From Vibrio nitrifigilis (GTDB taxonomy: Bacteria; Pseudomonadota; Gammaproteobacteria; Enterobacterales; Vibrionaceae): DNA of 64,000 bases. The notes beneath the pieces are model-generated. The model saw nothing but the letters and a program-made list of their open reading frames with translations. It did no database searches and was not told where the DNA came from. The stretch is from the NCBI RefSeq assembly GCF_015686695.1, contig NZ_JADPMR010000001.1, positions 2,604,001 to 2,668,000 of the forward strand, in the 5' to 3' direction. Both the position numbers and the translations under genes were made by a program. Shown in pieces: positions 35,215 to 43,469 of the stretch (positions are counted from its first letter, which is position 1; each line of letters starts with the position of its first letter).

Positions 35215-36949
35215 ATGGAATGGTACTTCTCTAGCTCATCTGCAGTCTTACTGTTGTTTGCATGTACAATCATCGGCCTTGTCCGGTTTCAAAATTACCC
35301 TGAACGTGTATTCGGTGTGCTGCTGCTGATATTAGTGGCCAGTGGCATTGTGACGGGGCAGCAAGTTATTAAAAGTTTTTCTAATCAAGGTGTTCTCACT
35401 CTAATGCTGCTAATGGTGTGTTCATTAGCTTTAGAAAAAACCAAACTACTACGCGTTGCGGCTACATTTATTGTTCGACCTAGTTATGCCAGTAGTTGGT
35501 TTAGGCTGTTTAGTTTTAGTGCGCTGTCTTCTGCGTTACTCAACAACACTGCTGTTGTTTCGACGTTATTAGCTCCAATTCGTAATAATCCTTATCATTC
35601 AGGTAGTCGTTTATTACTCCCGCTCTCTTACGCGGCAATTTTTGGCGGCACTCTTACCTTGATTGGAACCTCGACCAACTTAATCGTTAATAGCATGGCA
35701 ATTAATGCGCATTTACCAGCGCTTGGCTTTTTCGATTTTACTCCTATTGGCAGTATTGTTGTGTTGGTGTGTGGCATTGCCTTGGTCTTTTTCTCTCGTT
35801 GGCTTCCCCAGCATAAAAAACATCAAGTTGTTGCTGCCGATTATTTTATCGATGCTAAAGTTCAATCGGGGTCATCGCTTATTGGTAAAACGATTGAAGC
35901 GAATGGTTTGCGTAATTTGGAATCGTTATTCTTGGTCGAAATTTTAAGAGAGGGGCGGCTGATTTCTCCGGTCACGCCTTTTGAAATCATTGAAGAAAAC
36001 GATCGGCTGATTTTTAGTGGCGATATAAAAAAAATCACGTTATTAGCGCAGTTCGATGGGTTAAACAGTTATGCCCATAAAAATGGATTGCCATTAAACA
36101 ATTTGAAAGAAGTGATTATCCGCCCTGATAGCGTTTTAATCGGTAAAAAACTGAAACTTTCTGGCTTTCGAGCGTTGTTTGATTCTGCGGTGATTGGTAT
36201 TCGGAGGGATGGGGAAAAACTCTCAGGTAAGCTCGGCGATATTGTTCTTAAAGCGGGTGATTACTTAATTATTGCGGTAGGGGATGATTTTAAATCTCGT
36301 CGTAATATTAATAAAAACTTTTATCGGGTAAGTGATGTAGAAGCTGATCAATGCCTGAACGGATGGCGAGAGCACCTTTCTGTTTATGGTTTTTTTGTGG
36401 CCATTTTACTTGCAGCAGTCGGTTGCGTGCCGCTATTCACTTCGTTGTTAATTTTTCTTGGTGCTCTGCTGTTGTGCGGCTGTTTATCCTCTAATGAAAT
36501 TATGCACCGCTTACCAAAAAAATATTTGGCTCATCGTCTCTTCTGCACTGGTGCTCTCTGAGGCGTTAACCAATACTGGCGCGTTAAATGGCTTAAAACA
36601 ATGGGTCTCCTATCATCAGGCAGGTTTTTCCCCATTGCTAGGCATTATCGTAATTTATGTATTAACGTGGATACTCACCGAGTTGGTGACTAACAATGCC
36701 GCCGCAGCACTTATTTTTCCGTTAAGTATCAGTATGGCAGAAAGCCTGCACACTAGCCCTAAAGCCTATTTATTGGCGTTAGCGTTTGGTGCCAGTGCTA
36801 GCTTTATTAGCCCTTACGGTTACCAGACCAATTTAATGGTATATAGCGCTGGTAATTATCGTTTAAAAGATTTTATGAAAATCGGATTACCGATTAGTAT
36901 TATTTATGGAACAGTGGTGGTGGGGATGTTGGGATACTTCTATTTGTAA
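35215..36949 (+). pseudogene. SLC13-family anion (sulfate) transporter with a frameshift at an A7 run
   Basis: The first frame (35215-36561) gives N-terminal helices, SSALLNNTAVVSTLL, LTLIGTSTNLIVNS and two TrkA-C (RCK-C) domains. A +1 shift then joins it to a frame ending at 36949 with the mirror motif ELVTNNAAAALIFPLS and SPYGYQTNLMV. The frames meet at seven A at 36516-36522; removing one A restores one protein of about 577 residues of the type linked to Vibrio cys genes. This may be a sequencing or assembly error, a true mutation, or a phase-variable tract. Role inferred: sulfate uptake for the PAPS genes that follow. Confidence 0.8.
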
Positions 36950-36989
36950 TCTCACCACCAAATAAATGAAAGTTAAGCTAGGAATGACA

Positions 36990-37901
36990 ATGACATTAAC
37001 TCCTGCGCGTATGACGCACCTTAAACAGCTTGAAGCTGAATCGATACACATTATTCGTGAAGTGGCGGCGGAATTTGATAATCCGGTCATGCTTTACTCA
37101 GTGGGGAAAGACTCTTCTGTGATGCTGCATTTAGCCAAAAAAGCGTTTGCTCCTGGTGTACCGCCATTTCCATTGATGCATGTGGATACTACTTGGAAAT
37201 TTAAAGAGATGATTCAGTTCCGCGATTATATGGCGGAAAAAGTGGGGATGAAGTTAATTGTTCATCAAAACCCTGAAGGGTTAGCGATGAATATTAGCCC
37301 ATTTGAAAATGGCTCTAAGCATACCGATGTGATGAAAACGCAGGGGTTAAAACAAGCCCTAGATAAGTATCAGTTTGATGCTGCTTTTGGTGGCGCGCGT
37401 CGTGATGAAGAAAAATCTCGTGCTAAAGAGCGGGTGTATTCTTTCCGCGATGAACACCATCGTTGGGATCCTAAAAATCAGCGCCCTGAATTGTGGAATA
37501 TTTACAATGGTCGGGTGAATAAAGGTGAAAGTATCCGCGTATTCCCTTTATCAAACTGGACTGAATTAGATATTTGGCAATACATCTATCTGGAAGGTAT
37601 TGAAATCCCTGACTTGTATTTCTCTAAAAAACGCCCAGTGGTAGAACGTGATGGTATGTTGATCATGGTCGATGATGAACGCATGGAATTACGTGAAGGC
37701 GAAAAGATCGAAGAGAAGATGGTGCGTTTCCGCACCTTAGGTTGCTACCCTCTAACTGGTGCTGTTGAATCACAAGCAACCACGTTGCCTGAAATTATTC
37801 AGGAAATGCTTTTGACCACGACATCAGAGCGTCAAGGACGTGCGATTGATCATGACAGTTCAGCATCGATGGAGAAAAAGAAACGCGAAGGGTATTTCTA
37901 A
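36990..37901 (+). CDS. cysD: CysD, sulfate adenylyltransferase subunit 2
   Basis: A 303-residue PP-loop enzyme (HLKQLEAESIHIIREVAAEF, YSVGKDSSVMLHLA, FGGARRDEEKSRAKER) that forms adenosine 5'-phosphosulfate from ATP and sulfate, driven by the CysN GTPase. ATG 36990 has TAGGA at good distance and gives the E. coli length; upstream in-frame ATGs at 36966 and 36984 are less likely. It sits between the transporter and cysC. The usual CysD-CysN adjacency is broken here by cysC and a DHH gene. Confidence 0.95.
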   Translation: MTLTPARMTHLKQLEAESIHIIREVAAEFDNPVMLYSVGKDSSVMLHLAKKAFAPGVPPFPLMHVDTTWKFKEMIQFRDYMAEKVGMKLIVHQNPEGLAMNISPFENGSKHTDVMKTQGLKQALDKYQFDAAFGGARRDEEKSRAKERVYSFRDEHHRWDPKNQRPELWNIYNGRVNKGESIRVFPLSNWTELDIWQYIYLEGIEIPDLYFSKKRPVVERDGMLIMVDDERMELREGEKIEEKMVRFRTLGCYPLTGAVESQATTLPEIIQEMLLTTTSERQGRAIDHDSSASMEKKKREGYF

Positions 37902-38540
37902 ATGTCTCCTTACGAAAAAAAACAGCATGATAGTGCTGGAGGGGATGTTGTTTGGCATCACTCGACAGTGACCCATCAAGCACGTGTAAAACAAAAAGGT
38001 CAAACGCCAGTCGTCTTGTGGTTTACGGGCTTAAGTGGTTCTGGCAAATCAACTATTGCGAATGCGGTGGAAAGCCTTTTGATGGAACAAGGTAAGCACA
38101 GTTATCTTCTTGATGGTGATAATGTGCGCCATGGCTTGAACAAAGACTTGGGATTTAGCGATAGCGATCGTGTGGAAAATATCCGCCGTATTGGTGAAGT
38201 TGCTAAATTGTTTGTTGATTCTGGTTCTATTGTGCTAACGGCTTTTATCTCTCCATTTATTGCTGATCGTCAGCAAGTTCGTGATCTACTTGAACCTGGT
38301 CAGTTTCTTGAAGTGTTTATTGATACGCCTTTAGATGTGTGCGAAGCACGCGATCCAAAAGGGTTGTATAAAAAAGCCCGCGCTGGAGAAATTAAACATT
38401 TCACTGGGATTGATTCTGCATATGAAGCACCAATCCAACCTGAGATTCATGTAAAAACGGCTCAAGTTTCTATTGAACAATGTGCTGCACAGATTGTGGC
38501 GCAATTGGATGCGTTGGGTTATTTGCAAGGAGATAAATAA
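37902..38540 (+). CDS. cysC: CysC, adenylylsulfate kinase
   Basis: A 212-residue kinase with P-loop GLSGSGKST (43-51), LLDGDNVRHGLNKDLGF and the FISPF lid. It phosphorylates APS to PAPS, the sulfate donor for sulfotransferases. It starts immediately after the cysD stop and is followed two bases later by the DHH gene. No PAPS reductase (cysH) is found in the locus, which fits use of PAPS for sulfation and not only for cysteine synthesis. Confidence 0.95.
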   Translation: MSPYEKKQHDSAGGDVVWHHSTVTHQARVKQKGQTPVVLWFTGLSGSGKSTIANAVESLLMEQGKHSYLLDGDNVRHGLNKDLGFSDSDRVENIRRIGEVAKLFVDSGSIVLTAFISPFIADRQQVRDLLEPGQFLEVFIDTPLDVCEARDPKGLYKKARAGEIKHFTGIDSAYEAPIQPEIHVKTAQVSIEQCAAQIVAQLDALGYLQGDK

Positions 38541-38542
38541 CG

Positions 38543-39511
38543 ATGCATTACGATGTATTTAATGGTGATGCCGACGGGATTATTGCTCTGTTACAGTTGC
38601 GCCTGCATGAGCCGAAAGAGAGTGTGTTAGTTACTGGGGTTAAACGCGATATTAAGTTACTTTCTCAAGTTGTGGCAGCGGATGATGTTACATCGGTGAC
38701 GACGCTGGATATTTCTATGGAGAAAAATCAAACTGCGTTACACGCTTTACTTGAGAAGCAAGTGCCGGTGTTTTATTGCGATCACCACCGTACTGGGGAT
38801 GTGCCTCAATCTGACCTGTTAGAAGTGTTAGTGAACTTGGACGCGGAAGTGTGTACCAGTTTACTGATTAACCAAAAGTTAAAAGGAAAATACAGCGATT
38901 GGGCTATTGCTGCTGCATTTGGCGATAATCTTAACCAACGCGCACAAGCGATGGGAGAGCAACAAGGATTAAACCAAGTTGATATCGACTTTTTGTGTGA
39001 ATTAGGCACGCTGATTAACTACAACGGTTACGGCGCGACATTAGATGATTTGCATATTCCTCCTGCAACGCTATTTCAACAACTTCTCAACTATACGTCA
39101 CCATTTGATCTTAGAGATGACCTATCTTCCCCTTACTACCTATTGAAGCAAGGGTATGAACAGGATTATGCGCACGTGGCTCAAATTAAGCCGCTGCACA
39201 GCGATACAGTGAGCCGCGTGTTTGAGTTGCCGTGTGAGTGCTGGGCACGCCGTATTAGTGGCGTGTATGGCAACGAGTTGGCGAATCAATCTCCCGCTCT
39301 GGCACATGCAGTGCTGACTCTGAACAATACGGGTGAAGATTATACGGTTAGCGTTCGAGCACCGCTAAATAATCGTGTTGGAGCGGATGATGTCTGCTCC
39401 CAGTTTGCTACAGGTGGCGGACGTAAAGCGGCCGCTGGCGTGAATGCTTTACCTCTTGCAGAAAAAGCGAAATTTATCCAAACACTAAATGATTATTACA
39501 GGGTTAATTGA
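38543..39511 (+). CDS. DHH/DHHA1 phosphoesterase, candidate PAP phosphatase
   Basis: A 322-residue protein with the DHH metal motifs FNGDADG (Asp9, Asp11), TLDIS (Asp56) and CDHH (80-82), and a C-terminal DHHA1 domain with GGGRKAAAG (291-299). Family members such as NrnA hydrolyse nanoRNA and 3'-phosphoadenosine 5'-phosphate (PAP). Lying between cysC and cysN in an operon linked to sulfotransferases, whose by-product PAP is inhibitory, a PAP-recycling role is a good inference. The family call is firm; the substrate is not proven. Confidence 0.85.
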   Translation: MHYDVFNGDADGIIALLQLRLHEPKESVLVTGVKRDIKLLSQVVAADDVTSVTTLDISMEKNQTALHALLEKQVPVFYCDHHRTGDVPQSDLLEVLVNLDAEVCTSLLINQKLKGKYSDWAIAAAFGDNLNQRAQAMGEQQGLNQVDIDFLCELGTLINYNGYGATLDDLHIPPATLFQQLLNYTSPFDLRDDLSSPYYLLKQGYEQDYAHVAQIKPLHSDTVSRVFELPCECWARRISGVYGNELANQSPALAHAVLTLNNTGEDYTVSVRAPLNNRVGADDVCSQFATGGGRKAAAGVNALPLAEKAKFIQTLNDYYRVN

Positions 39512-39588
39512 GGCAATAGCTTCCCTAGGGCGTGGGACCGAGGCTCCCCCTAAGTATTTAACTCTTAACCCTGACAAGGAAATTGATT

Positions 39589-40998
39589 ATGTCGCACTCA
39601 TCTGATTTGATTGCAAAAGATATTGAAGCCTATTTGAAGGTGCATGAAAATAAAGACCTACTACGTTTTCTGACTTGCGGTAACGTGGATGATGGTAAAT
39701 CAACGCTAATTGGACGTTTGCTTTATGATAGTAAGCTGATTTACGAAGATCAGATGGCCGCGATTGAGAAAGATTCGCAAAAATTTAATACCACAGATCA
39801 GGAATTTGATTTGGCGTTATTGGTTGATGGCCTTCAATCTGAACGTGAACAAGGTATTACTATTGATGTGGCTTACCGTTACTTCTCAACAGATAAGCGT
39901 AAGTTTATTATTGCTGATACTCCAGGGCATGAACAATACACTCGTAATATGGCGACAGGGGCATCTACCTGTGAGCTGGCGATTGTCATGGTCGATGCTC
40001 GTCATGGTATTCAAACGCAGACTCGTCGTCACAGCTATATTTGTAGTTTGCTTGGCATTAAACACGTGATTGTGGCCATTAATAAAATGGATTTAATGGA
40101 TTTTAGCCAAGACGTGTATCAGAAGATTAAAGCGGACTATCGGGAGATGGCGGAGCACCTCAACATTGACGATATTCGCTTTGTGCCAATTTCGGCTCTA
40201 CTGGGTGATAACGTGGTGACACCAAGTGAGAATATGGATTGGTATCCGGGTTCGACACTCATGAAGTTGTTGGAAACCGTGAAAGTGGGTAAAGACACAC
40301 ACTCACAACAAATGCGCTTCCCTGTGCAGTACGTGAATCGTCCAAACCTCAACTTCCGTGGCTTCTGCGGCACCCTTGCTTCTGGAATGATTCAAGTTGG
40401 TGATGAGGTGACCGCACTGCCATCAGGTAAAACATCCCGTGTGAAATCCATCTACACATTCGATGGCGATCTTGAACTTGCACAGGCAGGGCAAGCCATC
40501 ACTCTTACCCTAGAAGATGAAATCGATGTTTCACGTGGGGATATGCTGGTTCATACTGGACACGAGCCACAAACGAGTCGCAAGTTTGATGCTCATGTTG
40601 TTTGGATGAGTGAGGCGCCTCTGCGTACACATAAAGAATACCTGTTTAAGTTTGCTACTAAGTCTTGCACTGGTCGTGTGAGTGCCATTCCACATAAAGT
40701 GGATGTGAATACGTTAGAACAGCATGCTGAAAACAGTGAGTCTTTGGAATTGAATGAAATTGGTTTAACCAGTGTTTCACTCACCGATGAAGTGGCGATT
40801 GATGCGTATCAGGAACTACCAAAAACCGGGGCATTTATTATTATCGATCGTCATACTAATGTGACAGTAGGTGCTGGAATGGTAGATAGAATTGCAGACG
40901 CAAATTCTATTGATGTTCGTGAATATTCTGCTGCAGAAAAAGATCTTAATGCTTATATCCGGAAACATTACCCTGAATGGGGTTGTGCTGAAATCTAA
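39589..40998 (+). CDS. cysN: CysN, sulfate adenylyltransferase subunit 1 (GTPase)
   Basis: A 469-residue translation-factor-like GTPase with P-loop GNVDDGKS (31-38), switch II DTPGHEQYTRNM and the NKMD guanine motif, followed by beta-barrel domains. Its GTP hydrolysis drives APS formation by CysD. ATG 39589 follows AAGGAA and is preferred to a TTG two codons earlier. Length is that of CysN without a fused APS kinase, in agreement with the separate cysC. It closes the capsule operon before a terminator. Confidence 0.95.
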   Translation: MSHSSDLIAKDIEAYLKVHENKDLLRFLTCGNVDDGKSTLIGRLLYDSKLIYEDQMAAIEKDSQKFNTTDQEFDLALLVDGLQSEREQGITIDVAYRYFSTDKRKFIIADTPGHEQYTRNMATGASTCELAIVMVDARHGIQTQTRRHSYICSLLGIKHVIVAINKMDLMDFSQDVYQKIKADYREMAEHLNIDDIRFVPISALLGDNVVTPSENMDWYPGSTLMKLLETVKVGKDTHSQQMRFPVQYVNRPNLNFRGFCGTLASGMIQVGDEVTALPSGKTSRVKSIYTFDGDLELAQAGQAITLTLEDEIDVSRGDMLVHTGHEPQTSRKFDAHVVWMSEAPLRTHKEYLFKFATKSCTGRVSAIPHKVDVNTLEQHAENSESLELNEIGLTSVSLTDEVAIDAYQELPKTGAFIIIDRHTNVTVGAGMVDRIADANSIDVREYSAAEKDLNAYIRKHYPEWGCAEI

Positions 40999-41031
40999 CG
41001 TTTAAGAGCATTCTAAGGCTTTATGTTAGGG

Positions 41032-41064
41032 GGGGAAGACGTTTCATGGTCTTCCCCTTATTTC
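41032..41064 (+). terminator. Intrinsic terminator after cysN
   Basis: The 9-bp stem GGGGAAGAC / GTCTTCCCC (41032-41040 with 41049-41057) is followed by TTATTT. It marks the end of region B. Confidence 0.75.
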
Positions 41065-41568
41065 GTAAAACTGGATTTCTTCCCAGATCATAATATGGAT
41101 GTTATACCCAATTAGCCTCTCTTTTTGCTCGTTGATGAATCTCTGAATCCTGCATTTTGAGGTCATTTGGGTATATATTGCTCAGTTTAATTTTAGTGAC
41201 ATGATTTTATTTATCTGATAAAAATTCATAGATATTTCTCTTATTATTTTTGCCTTATATAAGGAAATAGAAATCTAATTTATTCGGATAGATTAAATAA
41301 TCGCCATTTTTTGATTCTTTCAATATAAAACTGCATTCATTAGAGAATTAATAAAATATTTATCTTGTAATTATGCTTTATTGATTAAACTGTAAATTAT
41401 TCTTTTGGTTAGTTTTATTATTACATAATTTATTGTTTTAAAAGTTAAAGTGGTAATGTTTTTTGTTTACAGCAAGGTGACTATTTTTCTAGAATCGTAG
41501 GGAAAGTTTAATAGACTTTCACATCGATGTTTAATATTAAACTTAGTATATTAATTAAGGGTTAAATT
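41065..41568. other. AT-rich intergenic region before gfcA
   Basis: About 500 bases without a supported gene. A hairpin GAAAGT...ACTTTC lies around 41501-41520 in the expected leader. The AT-richness resembles the other capsule promoters in the window. I see no ops core here. Confidence 0.5.
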
Positions 41569-41937
41569 ATGAAAAAAATCGCGTTAGCTCTAATCTTTGC
41601 ATTAGGCGCGGTTGCTCCTTCTTATGCAGCTGTTGGAGTAACTGGTAGCGCTAGTGGTTCTGGCGGTTCTGGTGCAAGCGCCGGTGCGGGTGCAGGCACT
41701 GGCACTGGCACTGGCACTGGCACTGGTGTTGGCACTGGCACTGGTGTTGGTGCTGGTGGTGCTGCTGGTGCAGCAGGCGCTGCGGCAGCGGTTGGTAGTG
41801 TTTCTGTTGTTTCACTTAGTGTTGCTGGTGTTGTTGCTGCAGGCGCTATTGTTGCTGCTAGCGATAATAACGATGACAACAACAATGATGGTGCAGCTAC
41901 ATCAACGTCAACATCAACGTCTGTTACTGCTTTATAA
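41569..41937 (+). CDS. gfcA: GfcA/YjbE-like secreted Gly/Ala/Thr-rich protein
   Basis: A 122-residue protein with a signal peptide (residues 1-20, ending SYAA). A long Gly/Ala/Thr low-complexity stretch of G-T and G-V dipeptides follows, then a hydrophobic segment and a D/N-rich then S/T-rich tail. Composition, size and position before three further genes match GfcA (YmcD) and YjbE, small exported proteins of unknown exact role encoded with group 4 capsule or exopolysaccharide secretion genes. The G-T repeats are encoded by hexanucleotide repeats (41695-41748) that could change length in frame. Confidence 0.8.
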   Translation: MKKIALALIFALGAVAPSYAAVGVTGSASGSGGSGASAGAGAGTGTGTGTGTGVGTGTGVGAGGAAGAAGAAAAVGSVSVVSLSVAGVVAAGAIVAASDNNDDNNNDGAATSTSTSTSVTAL

Positions 41938-41955
41938 TCGACAAAAAGTAATCAC

Positions 41956-41983
41956 AAGCAACCACGAAAGTGGTTGCTTTTTT
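41956..41983 (+). terminator. Intrinsic terminator between gfcA and gfcB
   Basis: The stem AAGCAACCAC / GTGGTTGCTT with a GAAA loop and a T run. Partial read-through would make gfcA more abundant than the downstream genes. Confidence 0.85.
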
Positions 41984-42012
41984 ATACCTATTATTATTCA
42001 AAGTTAATATTT

Positions 42013-42702
42013 ATGCTGAAGACAGCTATTACAGTAAGCTCACTTGCATCGCTTCTTTTTCTTTCTGGATGTTCAGAAAACACACAAGGTCTTAATAAGA
42101 CTCTTTATTCAGCGATTATTGGCCCGGAAGAAACAAATATTACGCAAGAAATGGTCGATAATATTCCCTATGCGAGTATGTATACCCGGTTAGGTGATAA
42201 TCCTCAGGCGTTGTTGGTGCTGGGATGGGTTGAAAACAATACTTATCCAGCGAGGTTAAAATGGATTGCTGCTAGCAAAGAAATGATAGTGACTGAGGCG
42301 GGAAGAATAGTTAAAACGGTCAATTTATCAAACGGCGGTAATCTTCTCTCTCTTCAATCGACTCAACGCGATCCTTTAACGCTTGGTATATTGCACAGTT
42401 CGACTCCGAAGCATTGGCAATTTACGTTGAGCTGGATGCCTGGGTATCATATGAACTATCAAGCGCACTCCACATTTATTGTAGGTAACCTTGAACGCGT
42501 GTCGTTGCCGAATCGTACTGAAAATCTTATTCATGTTACTGAAACAGTGGCTATTGATAAGCTCTCAGTGACATACACCAATAATTATTGGGTGAGTCCA
42601 ACATCAGGGCAAGTGGTTACCTCTCAACAGTATTTATATCCTGGTTCATACCAAATCGGACTTTCCATTGGTAAAGCATTCCATGGAGAGAAAAAGCAAT
42701 GA
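42013..42702 (+). CDS. gfcB: GfcB/YjbF-like lipoprotein
   Basis: A lipoprotein of 229 residues from ATG 42013 (signal peptide, lipobox LFLSGC). The body is a YjbF/GfcB-type beta domain including the segment ARLKWIAASKEMIVTEAGRI. GfcB is an outer-membrane lipoprotein needed for group 4 capsule assembly. An upstream in-frame ATG at 41974 lies in the terminator T run and is unlikely. The stop overlaps the gfcC start. Confidence 0.85.
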   Translation: MLKTAITVSSLASLLFLSGCSENTQGLNKTLYSAIIGPEETNITQEMVDNIPYASMYTRLGDNPQALLVLGWVENNTYPARLKWIAASKEMIVTEAGRIVKTVNLSNGGNLLSLQSTQRDPLTLGILHSSTPKHWQFTLSWMPGYHMNYQAHSTFIVGNLERVSLPNRTENLIHVTETVAIDKLSVTYTNNYWVSPTSGQVVTSQQYLYPGSYQIGLSIGKAFHGEKKQ

Positions 42703-43469
42703 GAAGATTCTTTAAATTCATTCAATCTTCCCTTTTGATAATGTCGATGACTACGAGTGCGGTTATATTTGCAGCGCCTACTGAGTTTATTGTTAATTAT
42801 CATCAACAAAACAGTTATGTGAACTTTTCCGCGGTACCTAGGCTAAATCAAGCCGTTTTGAGTATTTTGCACAAGGAAAAGATCGATTCTAAAAAGGTTA
42901 ACTGGTTATCATCAAGTTTGTTCGATTTATCTGCACCTTATGCATTTCGTCATCGTGTTCTCAGTATGGTAACGGATCAGGCTAATATCGCAGATAATCA
43001 TGATGACCGAACATATTGGAATCATTTATTAACTCAGTTAGAGCATTGGCAATACTCTAAACGGATTTTTTTACCTGTTGATCCTGATATGACGGGGTTA
43101 AATAAAGATGATAACCCTACGTTAGCGGGTAAGTGGTTCCTCCGCTTAAATGAGAATCCAAATACTGTTTGGGTGTTAGGTCAAGTTGATCGGCCGGGCA
43201 AATATGAATGGCGCAATAGAACCAGTGCTAGACAATATATAAAGAGCGCTCATTGGGAGAGCTATACAGAGTTTGTCTATGTTATTCAGCCAGATGGTCG
43301 AGTTGAAAAACAATCTGTCGCGTATTGGAAAGATAACTTTTTAGAAGTCGCTCCTGGGGCCATTATTTTTGTGCCAATGCCTTTTATTCAATCATCGCTA
43401 CATCCTGAATACACCATTAATAATCCGAACGATATGATCGTTGAATTATTGAGAAATCGCATTCAATGA
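42699..43469 (+). CDS. gfcC: GfcC/YjbG-like periplasmic capsule protein
   Basis: A 256-residue protein with a signal peptide. NTVWVLGQVDRPGKYEWRN is like the beta-grasp domains of GfcC, and the C-terminal amphipathic helix region has YTINNPNDMIVELLRNR. GfcC is a soluble periplasmic protein with two beta-grasp domains related to those of Wza. It overlaps its neighbours by four bases on both sides. Confidence 0.85.
   Translation: MRRFFKFIQSSLLIMSMTTSAVIFAAPTEFIVNYHQQNSYVNFSAVPRLNQAVLSILHKEKIDSKKVNWLSSSLFDLSAPYAFRHRVLSMVTDQANIADNHDDRTYWNHLLTQLEHWQYSKRIFLPVDPDMTGLNKDDNPTLAGKWFLRLNENPNTVWVLGQVDRPGKYEWRNRTSARQYIKSAHWESYTEFVYVIQPDGRVEKQSVAYWKDNFLEVAPGAIIFVPMPFIQSSLHPEYTINNPNDMIVELLRNRIQ

Noticed and set aside
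36510..36530. Programmed ribosomal frameshift in the SLC13 gene
   Set aside because: The change is +1 while A-runs mostly promote -1 shifting. No stimulatory hairpin or stop-codon arrangement is evident at the site. An extra A by mutation, slippage or sequencing is simpler.
41622..41885. Long minus-strand frame opposite gfcA, rich in Pro, Ala and Val
   Set aside because: It is the mirror of the Gly/Thr repeat on the plus strand; it has no ribosome site, and the plus-strand gene has a signal peptide, family match and terminator.
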